Assembly (NCBI RefSeq): GCF_945952405.1
Contig: NZ_CAMFIA010000005.1
Location: forward strand, 124,001-188,000
Source of the DNA: an uncultured Stenotrophomonas sp.
Lineage (GTDB): Bacteria > Pseudomonadota > Gammaproteobacteria > Xanthomonadales > Xanthomonadaceae
Reading direction: 5' to 3'
DNA: 64,000 nt
The translations under genes were made by a program, and so were the position numbers. Of the stretch, positions 48,472-56,991 are shown one piece after another (position 1 is the stretch's first letter; each line of letters begins with the position of its first letter). The notes under the pieces are model-generated. The model had not been told where the DNA came from and made no database searches. It was given only the letters and a program-made list of their open reading frames with translations.

Positions 48472-48921
48472 ATGGCGTTCGCGGATGCGGAAAAGACACT
48501 GATTGCTCAGTATGTAGAGGCCGAGCAGAAGCACGCATATTTCCTGCTTGGCGCCACTGGTGCCGCTGTGGGGTTCGTAGTCCAGAAACTTGATGGGCAA
48601 CGGTTCGATCTACCCGGCAGCGTGTTGTTGATCGCAGCTGGCTCCCTGCTGCTGTCGCTTCTACTTGGAATAAGGTTCCTCGACCACGCAAACCGGGCGC
48701 GCCACGCTAACGTGAAATGGCTGCAGCTGCAGAAGGAATTTAAGCCACAGGACGCAAAGCAGAAGAAGGCATACGACGCGTTGGTGAGCAAGCTCGACGC
48801 CAAAATCGACACCGAGAACGCCAAGGCTGGTTCGTGCAAAATGTGGCAATTCCGTGCTCTTTTCCTCGGCGCCCTGCTTCTTGTTGCGTGGAGAGTGTTC
48901 ACAATGCTGGCACTCTCTTGA
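48472..48921 (+). CDS. Prophage cargo membrane protein of unknown function
   Basis: The 149-residue protein has three hydrophobic segments (about 22-40 HAYFLLGATGAAVGFVVQ, 48-70 VLLIAAGSLLLSLLLGIRFL, and 128-147 FRALFLGALLLVAWRVFTML) and a charged helical region between the second and third (Lys/Asp/Glu-rich, about 75-120). It lies on the strand opposite to the tail and early genes, between the repressor and gene D, so it can be expressed in the lysogen. That is where temperate phages carry extra genes, often for exclusion of other phages. No family is recognised. Confidence 0.7.
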   Translation: MAFADAEKTLIAQYVEAEQKHAYFLLGATGAAVGFVVQKLDGQRFDLPGSVLLIAAGSLLLSLLLGIRFLDHANRARHANVKWLQLQKEFKPQDAKQKKAYDALVSKLDAKIDTENAKAGSCKMWQFRALFLGALLLVAWRVFTMLALS

Positions 48922-48937
48922 GGTTGAGCGGCGCGGG

Positions 48938-49933
48938 CTATCCGCCGCGCTCCAGCTCCAGTGCGGTAACGAAGCCCCCGCTGCCGTCGATGGTGTGAGT
49001 GGCCTTGGCCACCAACCAATCGGTGCCATCAATCTCTGGCTTGAAGCCTCTGACGTTGACCGTCTGCTCTGGATAGATATCGGCGCGTCCAACGGCGAGC
49101 CGGTAGCTCAGCTGTGCGGTGCCACGATCCAGTCGCTTGAATTCGGCCTCGGCGTGCTGCCGGGCTTCGTCTGCGGTGGCATACGTCGCCTGCAGCTTCT
49201 TCTCGTTGTCGGACGTGCCCACCAGTACGCCGGTGCGGCGCGCTGCCTTGCGGTCACCCCAGTAGGCACGAACGCCGGTGAACTTCTCGCGGTCGGCGAC
49301 GCTGTAGCGGTGCTGGTCACCCGATGCTCGCGTGATCTGCACGCCAGGCAGCGGCTGGCCACCGGCCGTAGTGCCTGCGCCGATGGGCGCGAAGATCAAC
49401 GTGCCGGCTTTCACCGTGGCCACGGCGTCGAAGCGTTTGCCCAGGCGCGTGAGCAGGTTGATATCACTCTCGTTGGCTTGGTCGAGGTGTGGAATGGGCA
49501 CGCTGGCCAGATCCGCGGCTACCGACGCACGCAGCGAATGCTCGCCGGCGATGGCGCCGAGAATGTCGCCAAGGGTGGTGTCGTGCCAGCTACGCTCGCG
49601 CCGGCGACGAACCGCTCCTGTCAGGTCGGCCGAACGCGCCCGAATCGTGATGATGTCGGGTGAGCCGCTGTGTTCAACGTCGTCCACCTTGAAGGTGCCC
49701 TTGTCGAACAGCCCGCTACCTTCATAGCCGATGGCCACCTGCAGGGTGACCCCACGGCGCGGCAGTGCCAGCATGCCGTCATGGTCATGCACCCGCAGGT
49801 CTACTTGGTCGGCCTCATCGCCACGGCTCTCGGTCAGGGACAGATCCAGCAGGCGCGGCGCCAGCCGGTCGGTCAGATCCTTGCCGTCCAGCACCACCCG
49901 CCACGCGGGGATCGGGTAAGGGGTCGCCCTCAT
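48938..49933 (-). CDS. D: Tail protein D (baseplate hub / late control D)
   Basis: The 331-residue protein belongs to the phage late control D family, whose members form the baseplate hub under the tail tube in P2-like phages (T4 gp27-like). Recognisable blocks are PAWRVVLDGKDLTDRLAPRLLDLSLTES near the start, SGSPDIITIRARSADLTGAVR, and the end VRGFKPEIDGTDWLVAKATHTIDGSGGFVTALELE. It is the last gene of the tail operon, and its start overlaps the stop of U by 4 bases. Confidence 0.93.
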   Translation of the reverse strand: MRATPYPIPAWRVVLDGKDLTDRLAPRLLDLSLTESRGDEADQVDLRVHDHDGMLALPRRGVTLQVAIGYEGSGLFDKGTFKVDDVEHSGSPDIITIRARSADLTGAVRRRRERSWHDTTLGDILGAIAGEHSLRASVAADLASVPIPHLDQANESDINLLTRLGKRFDAVATVKAGTLIFAPIGAGTTAGGQPLPGVQITRASGDQHRYSVADREKFTGVRAYWGDRKAARRTGVLVGTSDNEKKLQATYATADEARQHAEAEFKRLDRGTAQLSYRLAVGRADIYPEQTVNVRGFKPEIDGTDWLVAKATHTIDGSGGFVTALELERGG

Positions 49934-50328
49934 GCGATGGCCTCGCTGGCGCCGTCGTCGTCACGTTCCAGCTGCATCTGGAAGTCGATCAGGCGCGGCG
50001 TGCCGTCGTTGAACAGCTCGCGCCGTGTCTCGCTGAGGCTGGTCAGCAGGTAGGGGCCGTAGACGCGCCCCGTACCCTCCACCAGCGCCTGCGGTTTGCC
50101 CTGGTCGCCCAGCTCGCGCAGCTTGTCCAGCACCTGCAGGTCGCTCACCAGCTCGCCGGCGATGGTGCCCTGCAGGCTGATGGTGTCATCGCCCGGCCCG
50201 ACGTACTGGCGGGCTGCGCGGGCGCCGACGCGCTCGCTGCTGGCATGGCGCCAGGTCATCTGGCGCTGCAGTTCGCCGTAGGCGGCTGTGGAGAGGGAGA
50301 ACACGAACGTGCCCCAGGTCATCATCAT
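49930..50328 (-). CDS. U: Tail protein U (tail terminator/assembly)
   Basis: The 132-residue protein matches the P2 gpU family: MTWGTFVFSLSTAAYGELQRQMTWRHA at the start, GPGDDTISLQGTIAGELV, and GTGRVYGPYLLTSLSETRRELFNDG. gpU is needed for tail completion in P2. It lies between T and D, in the conserved order, with a 4-base overlap with D. Confidence 0.93.
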   Translation of the reverse strand: MMMTWGTFVFSLSTAAYGELQRQMTWRHASSERVGARAARQYVGPGDDTISLQGTIAGELVSDLQVLDKLRELGDQGKPQALVEGTGRVYGPYLLTSLSETRRELFNDGTPRLIDFQMQLERDDDGASEAIA

Positions 50329-50339
50329 GGTGGTGGTCC

Positions 50340-53300
50340 TCAGTCGCTGAGCCGGGCACCGCGTCGGGTGGCCTTGTCGCGCTCAATCTGTTGAACGGTC
50401 TGCCGCACCAGGTCCGCGATCTTCTGCTCATCAGATCCAGCCGGCGCGTTGATGTGGATGGTGTAGCTGGAAGCGCCTGTGCTGGCCGCAGCGGCTTGCG
50501 CAGCAGCCGGGGCCATCACTGGGGCGGCAGCGGCCATGACGGGCAGCGCAGCCGCGCCCAGCGCGAATCCGGCCGATGCTTGGCGCAGCTTGTCGCGGCT
50601 GGCCGTCGCGCGTGCGGTGTCGGCGCTGTCGGCCATCCGGGCGATGCGCCGTTCGCGCAGTTCGTCCAGGCGGGAGGGCGCGGTAACGCCGTTTCCACCG
50701 GTGGGCTGCATGCGTTGGGTCATGCCGGCGCCGATCTGCACCACGCGCTCGCCCCCGACCGCTGCCGCACGTAGGCGGTCACGGCTTGCGGTTGCGCGGT
50801 CGGTATCGGCGCTGGCGCCAGCGCGGGCAATGCGCCGCTCGCGCAGTTCATCAAGGCGGCTGGCCGGCGCACTCGCGCCCCCGACGCCTACCTGCTGCAT
50901 GCGCTCGCCCATACCGGCGCCGGCCTGCGTGATGCGGTCGCCTACGCTGGTCACCTGCTGCAGCGGCTCGCCCTGGCTGCGGTCGATGCCGCCGGCCAGC
51001 CCCTGCATGGTGAAGTCACCGAACTGCGCGAAGACACGCGACGGGCTGTGGATGCCCAGCAGCCCCTTGAAGCGGTCCATCACGCCCGAGGCGATACCGG
51101 CCACGGCATCCATCGCGGCGCTGCCCTTGGACACGATGCCGTTGACCAGCCCCTGCACCATGTCGATACCGGCCTGCATCATCTTCGCGGGCCAGCCGAG
51201 CAGGATCTGATTGGCACCCTCCCACATGGCGGACAGGCCCGACCGGATCTTGTCACCGTTGAGGGTGAACAGGCCGACGATCAGCTGCCACGCACCCTGC
51301 AGGTAGGTCCACGCGCCGCCCACGGCGTTCTTGATAATCGGCAGCATGAAGGTGAACGCCTTCACCAGCCAACCGATGGCGGCGACCGCCATGCGCAGGT
51401 TGACGGTCAACACCTGACCCAGCACCTGGCCGAATCCACGGCCGGCGGTCGTGGCGCCCTGCAGCTCCTCGCTGGTGGCCTTGAAGGGGGTGAACAGCTT
51501 CTGCACCCATGCCCAGGCTTTGCCCATGGCATCGGACACCTGCGCCCACACCGGCCCCAGCGGTTCCAGCGCGGTCATCAGCTCGGCCATGATCGGGTTG
51601 ACCACATCCAGCACGCCCTGCCACACGCCGATCATGAAAGCCTTGATCGGCTCCCAGTATTTCCAGACAAGCGCGGCAACAACGGCCACGGCGGCGCCGA
51701 TGGCCAGCACCGGCAGGCTGATACCGCCCAACAGCGGCAGCAGCATGCGGCCAACATTGAGCAACATCGGGAACGCCCGGCCACCCAGCGACAGCACCTG
51801 GCCGATCAGCCGGCCGATGCCACCGCCGCCGCTGAGCAGCATCACGCCCTTGTGGATCTGCGTCAGCGCCATGGCACCGACGCCGCCGGCCACCAGCAGG
51901 CCGCCGAGCGCGGTGGCCAGGGCGGTACCGCCGATGGCCAGCTTGGCGATGGTAGCCACCAGCTGCGGGTTCTTCGTGACCCATTCGGCCATCCGGTCGG
52001 CAACCTTGGCCACGCGCGCGGCCAGTTCCTTGACCGTCGGCAGCAGGGTCTTGCCCAGGCGCTGGGAAAGCACGGTGGCGCTGTTCTTGAGCAGGATCAA
52101 GCCATTCTCGGCCGTCCCCACGCGTGCGGCGTATTCGGCATTCATCGAACCGCCGTATTTCTGCGCATCGGTGACCTTGCCGAAGTTCTCTTTCAGCAGA
52201 TCGAGGTTGGTCAGCAGCGGTGCGATCGCACCGATCGACTCGCGGCCAAACAGCTGCGTCATCGTCGCCGCCTGCTCGGCCTTGGGCAGCTTCTTCAGCT
52301 TTTCCAGTACGTCGAGGATGGCGCCACCGGCGTCCTTCTGCATGGCCTGAGCCAGGTCACCAGCCTTCAGCCCCAGCTTCTCGAACGACTCCACCTGTCG
52401 CTTCGTCGCCGCATCGCCAGATGACAGCGTGAGCAGCATGTTCTTGATGCCGGTGGCCGACACCTCCGACTCGATGCCCATGCCGGCGACCGTGGCGCCC
52501 AGCGCCGCCAGCGGGCCGCTGCCGAGGCCGGCCACCTCGCCCAGCGCACCGATGCGGTTCACCACCTCGCTGATCTTCTGGACGCTGGCCGGGCCGGTGT
52601 TGCCCAGGTAGTTGATCTTGTCGGCCAGCACGACAACGTCGTCCTGACCCATGCGGAATGCGGTACGCCAGGTGGCCATCGTCTGGCCGGCGTCTTCGGC
52701 GGTGGTGTCGAAGGCTACGCCCATCTTCGCCGCGTCCTCGGCGAAGCGGGTCAGCTCGTTGCTGGCGATGCCGGCCTGGCCGGCGGCGGCGACGATCTTG
52801 GCGATATCGGTGGGCACCATGGGCAGGCGGCGCGACAGTTCCTCAATGTCGCGGCCCATCTTCTCGAAGCCGTCCGGCGTGTCGAAGTCCACCACCTTCT
52901 TTACGTCGGCCATGGCCGACTCGAAGCTCATGGCCTGCGCGATGGGCAGCGTCTGCGCACGCAGCGCACCGAACGCCGCCAGCGCCACGCCGGTGCCGTG
53001 TGCAGCAGCGTTCATGCCGGCGCTGTGGAACTTGCGGCTACGGGCCTGCGCAGCATCGAGCGCGGCCAGGCGCGTGCGTTGTGCATCCATCTGCGCCGAG
53101 GCGGCGGCAATCTCGCCGCGCAGCTTGCGCTCATGCGTGCCCAGCTGCCGCGTGCTGATGCCGGCACGATCCAAGCCACCGCGCAGGCGCTGCAGTTCGA
53201 CCGACTGCTGCTGGTGCTGGATCTTTAACTGGCCTGCAACGGTGCGGGCCTGATTGAACTCGCGGCTCAGCCTGCGGGTAGGCGTGCCCGCCTCCTTGAT

Positions 53301-53549
53301 CTGCCGGGCCAGAGCGGCGACGCGCTGCGTTGCAGCCAGGTGGCTTTGCTCGGTTGCGCGCACGGCCTGCTGCTGCTGGCGGTAGGCGGCAACGTCACGC
53401 TGGGCGGCATTGAGGCGGCGCAGGTTGGCCTGTTGTTCCTGCAGAGCGGTGGTCAGGCCTTTGCTGCCGGCCATGACCTTCTTGAACGGGGCGCTGGCGC
53501 GGTCGAGCGCTTCCAGCACCACCTGCAGGCGAAGGTTGCCGCCGCTCAT
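50340..53549 (-). CDS. T: Tail tape-measure protein T
   Basis: The 1,069-residue protein sets tail length. The first 200 residues form coiled coil (QEQQANLRRLNAAQRDVAAYRQQQQAV), followed by the TP901-type core (MSFESAMADVKKVVDFDTPDGFEKMGRDIEELSRRLPM) and hydrophobic helices in the middle (LVATIAKLAIGGTALATALGG, GISLPVLAIGAAVAVVAALVW). The C-terminus holds two copies of a segment with SRLDELRERRIAR and SADTxRATASRDxLR, a tandem internal repeat of about 60 residues. Size and position fit P2 T. Confidence 0.93.
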   Translation of the reverse strand: MSGGNLRLQVVLEALDRASAPFKKVMAGSKGLTTALQEQQANLRRLNAAQRDVAAYRQQQQAVRATEQSHLAATQRVAALARQIKEAGTPTRRLSREFNQARTVAGQLKIQHQQQSVELQRLRGGLDRAGISTRQLGTHERKLRGEIAAASAQMDAQRTRLAALDAAQARSRKFHSAGMNAAAHGTGVALAAFGALRAQTLPIAQAMSFESAMADVKKVVDFDTPDGFEKMGRDIEELSRRLPMVPTDIAKIVAAAGQAGIASNELTRFAEDAAKMGVAFDTTAEDAGQTMATWRTAFRMGQDDVVVLADKINYLGNTGPASVQKISEVVNRIGALGEVAGLGSGPLAALGATVAGMGIESEVSATGIKNMLLTLSSGDAATKRQVESFEKLGLKAGDLAQAMQKDAGGAILDVLEKLKKLPKAEQAATMTQLFGRESIGAIAPLLTNLDLLKENFGKVTDAQKYGGSMNAEYAARVGTAENGLILLKNSATVLSQRLGKTLLPTVKELAARVAKVADRMAEWVTKNPQLVATIAKLAIGGTALATALGGLLVAGGVGAMALTQIHKGVMLLSGGGGIGRLIGQVLSLGGRAFPMLLNVGRMLLPLLGGISLPVLAIGAAVAVVAALVWKYWEPIKAFMIGVWQGVLDVVNPIMAELMTALEPLGPVWAQVSDAMGKAWAWVQKLFTPFKATSEELQGATTAGRGFGQVLGQVLTVNLRMAVAAIGWLVKAFTFMLPIIKNAVGGAWTYLQGAWQLIVGLFTLNGDKIRSGLSAMWEGANQILLGWPAKMMQAGIDMVQGLVNGIVSKGSAAMDAVAGIASGVMDRFKGLLGIHSPSRVFAQFGDFTMQGLAGGIDRSQGEPLQQVTSVGDRITQAGAGMGERMQQVGVGGASAPASRLDELRERRIARAGASADTDRATASRDRLRAAAVGGERVVQIGAGMTQRMQPTGGNGVTAPSRLDELRERRIARMADSADTARATASRDKLRQASAGFALGAAALPVMAAAAPVMAPAAAQAAAASTGASSYTIHINAPAGSDEQKIADLVRQTVQQIERDKATRRGARLSD

Positions 53550-53571
53550 GCGACGACAACCGGTGCGCGTG

Positions 53572-53709
53572 CTACGGCGTCGTGGTGTCCGTAGGATCGG
53601 CTACCAGCGCGGCCAGGAAGCGGCATCCAGCGCTGACCGCCCACACCAGCAGCGCGCCAACTGCACACAGCAGGAACGCCGCAAGGGCGAGGAAGATGAG
53701 GGTGTCCAT
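53572..53709 (-). CDS. 45-residue membrane protein between E' and T
   Basis: MDTLIFLALAAFLLCAVGALLVWAV... has one strong membrane helix and a short polar tail (VADPTDTTTP). The frame runs from ATG 53709 to TAG at 53572, between the end of E' (53722) and the start of T (53549). It lies in the tail operon, in the same direction. No family recognised; a small phage membrane protein is likely. Confidence 0.5.
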   Translation of the reverse strand: MDTLIFLALAAFLLCAVGALLVWAVSAGCRFLAALVADPTDTTTP

Positions 53710-53721
53710 AGGCGGACTGTA

Positions 53722-53838
53722 TCACTGCTGTGCTCCACTTCGTTCATGGGCGCGCTGGCGCCACTGGATCAGTTCAGACAGGGAGAGGGCCGATAGCTCG
53801 GTGAGGGTGAAGGAGAAAATCACCGCGATATCGGCCAT
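53722..53838 (-). CDS. E': Tail protein E' (GpE family), read mainly as a -1 frameshift extension of E
   Basis: A frame of 38 codons from ATG 53838 encodes a protein matching the P2 GpE family (MADIAVIFSFTLTELSALSLSELIQWRQRAHERSG). In P2 this part is made as the extension of E by a -1 frameshift. Here the -1 frame from the slippery site in E runs without a stop into this frame, adding 15 residues ahead of MADIAV. The E-E' fusion would have about 154 residues. Confidence 0.85.
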   Translation of the reverse strand: MADIAVIFSFTLTELSALSLSELIQWRQRAHERSGAQQ

Positions 53839-53846
53839 CAGATCCT

Positions 53847-54185
53847 CTACGCAGACGGGAACTCCCTCTCCGACTTCGGCACGAAAAAATCACCGATGAC
53901 ACGGGCGATCTCGATCAGGTCGGCCGGTTCCAGCTTGCCGGCGTCGGCGGTGGTCAGGATCGGCTGGCTGATGCGCGGCAGAACCGTGGTCAGCGCGGTC
54001 ACATCCATCTGTGCCAGGTCGAACAGCTTGATGCCGCGCAGATCGCCGGCGGTCGGCTTGCGCAGGCGAACGGAGCGGATCACCTGCTCGCCGCGTTCGA
54101 TGGGAGTTTCCAGCACGATCACGTTGGTGCCGGTGGCTTCGGCGTCGGTGACGGTGTCGGCTTCATGGGTGGTGTTGCGGGTCAT
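53847..54185 (-). CDS. E: Tail assembly chaperone E
   Basis: The 112-residue protein matches the phage tail assembly chaperone family of P2 E (PF10109-like): IERGEQVIRSVRLRKPTAGDLRGIKLFDLAQMDV, and LEPADLIEIARVIGDFF close to the end. Tail assembly chaperones cover the tape measure during tail building and are made in two forms through a frameshift, which is visible here at residues 100-101. The gene lies between FII and T, in the P2 order. Confidence 0.9.
   Translation of the reverse strand: MTRNTTHEADTVTDAEATGTNVIVLETPIERGEQVIRSVRLRKPTAGDLRGIKLFDLAQMDVTALTTVLPRISQPILTTADAGKLEPADLIEIARVIGDFFVPKSEREFPSA
53883..53889 (-). promoter_or_regulatory. Programmed -1 frameshift site in gene E
   Basis: On the minus strand the heptamer T TTT TTC, in frame with E (GAT TTT TTC GTG), fits the X XXY YYZ rule. 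P2 and its relatives use T TTT TTG at this place. After slipping, the next codons CGT GCC GAA GTC GGA stay open into E'. Confidence 0.82.
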
Positions 54186-54242
54186 CGCTATATCTCTCAG
54201 GAATGGCCCAGCCGCTGTAGCGGCCGGGCAGGGGGGGCGGGA

Positions 54243-54752
54243 TCAGGCGCCGATGGCGCGACGCAGGGCAGACTGGCGGTCAACGCCGTTGACCATGAAG
54301 ACCATGCCGACCAGGTCGATTTCGATCTCGGTGCGGCCGTTGACGGTCAGCTTGTAGTAGCTGGCCGAGGTCTTGACGCTGAACTCGGTGTCGTCGCCGA
54401 CCTTGCCGGTGCCGGCGTCGATCTCGGTGTGGCGGCCGCGGATGACGATCTCGACCGCATCCACCTCGCCGCTGTCCTCCCGCTGGTAGCCGCCGGCAAA
54501 GCGCAGCTGCACAGCGTTGTGCGAAACGGCGCCGTACTGGCGCAGCACGTCGAGCATCAGGCCGCCGCACTTCCACTCGGCCTCGATCTTTTCCTGGCCC
54601 AGGTCTACGTCGATGGGGCCGAGCATGCCGCCTGCGCGGTACTCCTCCATCTTGCGGGTCAGGGTGGGCAGCTTGAACTCGGTGACCTGGCCGATGTAGC
54701 TCATGCCATCGTTGAACAGGTTGAGGTTTTTCAGCTTGCTGGGCAGTGCCAT
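54243..54752 (-). CDS. FII: Major tail tube protein FII
   Basis: The 169-residue protein matches P2 FII, the tail tube subunit: MALPSKLKNLNLFNDGMSYIGQVTEFKLPTL-type start, GGMLGPIDVDLGQEKIEAEWKCGG, and YYKLTVNGRTEIEIDLVGMVFMVNG near the C-terminus. It follows the sheath gene by 22 bases and precedes E. Confidence 0.96.
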   Translation of the reverse strand: MALPSKLKNLNLFNDGMSYIGQVTEFKLPTLTRKMEEYRAGGMLGPIDVDLGQEKIEAEWKCGGLMLDVLRQYGAVSHNAVQLRFAGGYQREDSGEVDAVEIVIRGRHTEIDAGTGKVGDDTEFSVKTSASYYKLTVNGRTEIEIDLVGMVFMVNGVDRQSALRRAIGA

Positions 54753-54774
54753 GGCAGGGGTTCCTTATGCGGCC

Positions 54775-55947
54775 TCAGCCGCTGATGCGGGCCGGGAAGT
54801 CGGCGAAGTAGCGGTCGGTGATGCGCTGGTTCAGCTGCAGGCTTTCCAGCGGCGGCACCGGGGTGTAATCGAAGTCGATCACCAGCTGGCCGCTGGCCAG
54901 CGACTCCGAAGCGTTGGCGCCGGCGTCGTACCAGGCACTGGCGCCGATCAGGTAACCGGCATAGACCAGCTCGCGGAACTTCGCGTTGATGCTCTCCAGC
55001 AGGTCGCGGACCAGCGTCGGATGCAGCGGCTTGTCGATGTAGATTTCCTGCGCCTCGGCGATGGTGTCGGCGAGGATCTGCGCGGTGCGGGTGGCCGTCT
55101 CGAACTGGAACAACGGGTCGGCGCTGCAGGTGCGCGAACCCCAGAACTTGTAGCCATTCGAGTTGATGAGGGTGGTCACGTCGCCGGCATTGAGCAGGCC
55201 CGCGTCGGTGTTGGGGTCCTGCAGATCCCAATGCACGTCGCGGCTGATGCCGGTCACACCAGCCACCGGCACGTTCGAGATGGACTTGTGCCAACCCTGC
55301 TGCTGGTCGGTCATGGCGCGCACGCCCAGGGCACGTGCGACGGCGAAGGCCATGCCGGTGGAGGCGGTGGCGGTGTTGAAGGCCATGAAGTCGGGGTAGA
55401 TCAGCATCAGTTCACGGGCGGCGAACTGCTCGCGGTAGGCGATGGCCTCCGACACCGTCGCGCTGGCGGCGCAGCTGGCGTAGATCATGGCGCGCAGCTT
55501 CTTGGCGATGGGGATCATGGCAGCGGTCACCGGCTGGGTGTCCAGCCCCGGTGCGCCCAGGATGCGCGGACGCACGCCCAGCTGTGCCTGCGCAACCAGC
55601 AGCGCGTGCAGGCCGGTGTAGCTGCCGCCATTGGCGCCGCCGATGACGTTGGCAGTGGTGTCGGTGTCGTTGCTGGCGCTGGCCACACGTACCACCACCA
55701 CAATCGGGTTGCCTTGGTCGGCGATGCCCTGCAGCGTGGCGCGCAGTGTTCCGGTGCTGCCTGCCTTGCCGACTGCGCTCAGCACGTCGGTAATCAGCAC
55801 AGGGCGGTTCAGAGGGAAGGCGGTCTTGTCGGCATCCTCGCCCGTGCAGACGACGCCGATCACAGCGGTGGATACGGTACGGATCGGCCTGACGCCGCCG
55901 TTGATTTCGATGACGCGAACGCCGTGGTGGTAGCCGCTGGCGGCCAT
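54775..55947 (-). CDS. FI: Tail sheath protein FI
   Basis: The 390-residue protein matches P2 FI, the contractile sheath: YHHGVRVIEINGGVRPIRTVSTAVIGVVCTGEDAD at the start, the middle AMTDQQQGWHKSISNVPVAGVTGI, VTTLINSNGYKFWGSRT, and the C-terminal domain ESLQLNQRITDRYFADFPARISG. It marks the phage as a contractile-tailed myovirus. It follows W and precedes FII. Confidence 0.97.
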   Translation of the reverse strand: MAASGYHHGVRVIEINGGVRPIRTVSTAVIGVVCTGEDADKTAFPLNRPVLITDVLSAVGKAGSTGTLRATLQGIADQGNPIVVVVRVASASNDTDTTANVIGGANGGSYTGLHALLVAQAQLGVRPRILGAPGLDTQPVTAAMIPIAKKLRAMIYASCAASATVSEAIAYREQFAARELMLIYPDFMAFNTATASTGMAFAVARALGVRAMTDQQQGWHKSISNVPVAGVTGISRDVHWDLQDPNTDAGLLNAGDVTTLINSNGYKFWGSRTCSADPLFQFETATRTAQILADTIAEAQEIYIDKPLHPTLVRDLLESINAKFRELVYAGYLIGASAWYDAGANASESLASGQLVIDFDYTPVPPLESLQLNQRITDRYFADFPARISG

Positions 55948-55962
55948 GGGCTTCTCCTTCGG

Positions 55963-56322
55963 TTAGGGGGTGTGGAAGCGGAGTGGTACGGAAAGGCGGG
56001 TGTTGCGCGATGCGCCGCTCGGTGTGGCCAGCTGGCCCTGCAGGTCGAGGATGAACGAGCCAGCCACGTCGCCGTGAGCCAGGTCGATACGGGTCAGGCT
56101 GATGCGCGGCTCCCAACGCATCAGCGCGGTGGCGGTAGCGCCGAACAGCCGCAGGCGGGTTTCGTCGTTGAACGGCTGGTCGATCAGCTCGGGCAGCAGC
56201 GAGCCGTACTCACGGCGCTGCACGCGCGAGCCGATGGGCGTGGTCAGAATGTCGGCGATGGACTGGCGCAGGTGCGCCAAGTCATCGCTGAATGCGCCTG
56301 TGCGGCCATCCATGCCGATCAC
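55963..56322 (-). CDS. W: Baseplate protein W (gp25-like)
   Basis: The 119-residue protein has the gp25-like baseplate domain: LRQSIADILTTPIGSRVQRREYGSLLPELIDQPFND and LMRWEPRISLTRIDLAHGD. It joins the baseplate wedge. It overlaps V by 4 bases. Confidence 0.95.
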   Translation of the reverse strand: MIGMDGRTGAFSDDLAHLRQSIADILTTPIGSRVQRREYGSLLPELIDQPFNDETRLRLFGATATALMRWEPRISLTRIDLAHGDVAGSFILDLQGQLATPSGASRNTRLSVPLRFHTP

Positions 56323-56885
56323 GCTGGTGACCCGGTGGTGCCGCTGCCCGGTTGCACGCCGGCGTGCTTGTGCTTGGTGAGGCTGATGCCGGCGGCGATC
56401 ACGTCGTCGGATACCTCCGCCTTGCCGGTGATCGTCATCTTGCCTTCGATGCTGGTGGCGCCCTTGATGGTCACTGGGCCGGTGATCGTGGTTCCGCCGT
56501 CAGCGGTGATGGCCACGGTTCCGCCTGCGGGCAGGACAGCCGCCAATGCGTGCGCATCATGGTCGTAGCTGACCACGGCGCCGTCCTTGAACTGGATCAG
56601 CGTCAGGCTGGGGCTGGCCGACGGTGCCGGATACTGCTCGCAGTACAGGCCGCGCAGCACGATGGCGTTGGCCAGGTCGCCGTCGCAACACAGCAGTGCA
56701 ACCTGCTCGCCGCTGCTCGGCGGTGCCCAGGTGCGCAGTTCACCGGCTGCGGCGCTGAACCAAGGGAGGAAGTCGGTGTGCGCTTCGCCCGTCTGCACGC
56801 GGCACATGTGCCGGGCGTGATCGACCTCGGTCACCACGCCGTCGCGGAGCAGGTTGTTGATCTGTTGGGGCAGCGCACTATCCAT
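56319..56885 (-). CDS. V: Baseplate spike protein V
   Basis: The 188-residue spike protein pierces the outer membrane on injection. It starts with an OB-fold domain (VVTEVDHARHMCRVQTGEAHTDFLPWF, GEQVALLCCDGDLANAIVLRGLY), continues as a triple beta-helix region with repeated hydrophobic steps (TITGPVTIKGATSIEGKMTITG), and ends with the metal-binding tip HKHAGVQPGSGTTGSPA, as in P2 V where the HxH binds iron at the tip. Confidence 0.95.
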   Translation of the reverse strand: MDSALPQQINNLLRDGVVTEVDHARHMCRVQTGEAHTDFLPWFSAAAGELRTWAPPSSGEQVALLCCDGDLANAIVLRGLYCEQYPAPSASPSLTLIQFKDGAVVSYDHDAHALAAVLPAGGTVAITADGGTTITGPVTIKGATSIEGKMTITGKAEVSDDVIAAGISLTKHKHAGVQPGSGTTGSPA

Positions 56886-56991
56886 GCCCCCATGTTCCCG
56901 GCGTCCCTTCGCGCGCGCACGTAGCGCGGTAGGTAGATTGAGCCGCTACAGCGGCGGGCGCGCGCGCCGCGCCGCTACGATCATCACCGCG
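56886..56991 (-). promoter_or_regulatory. Possible late promoter region upstream of V
   Basis: The 106-base gap between G and V contains CCGCTACAGCGG (56943-56954), whose exact reverse complement CCGCTGTAGCGG lies at 54212-54223 upstream of E. GTAG and CTAC elements are present in roughly the geometry of the Ogr-type dyad, but with a spacing one base short (GTAG at 56929-56932, CTAC at 56946-56949). A GC-rich palindrome (GCGCGCGC) follows. Confidence 0.4.
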
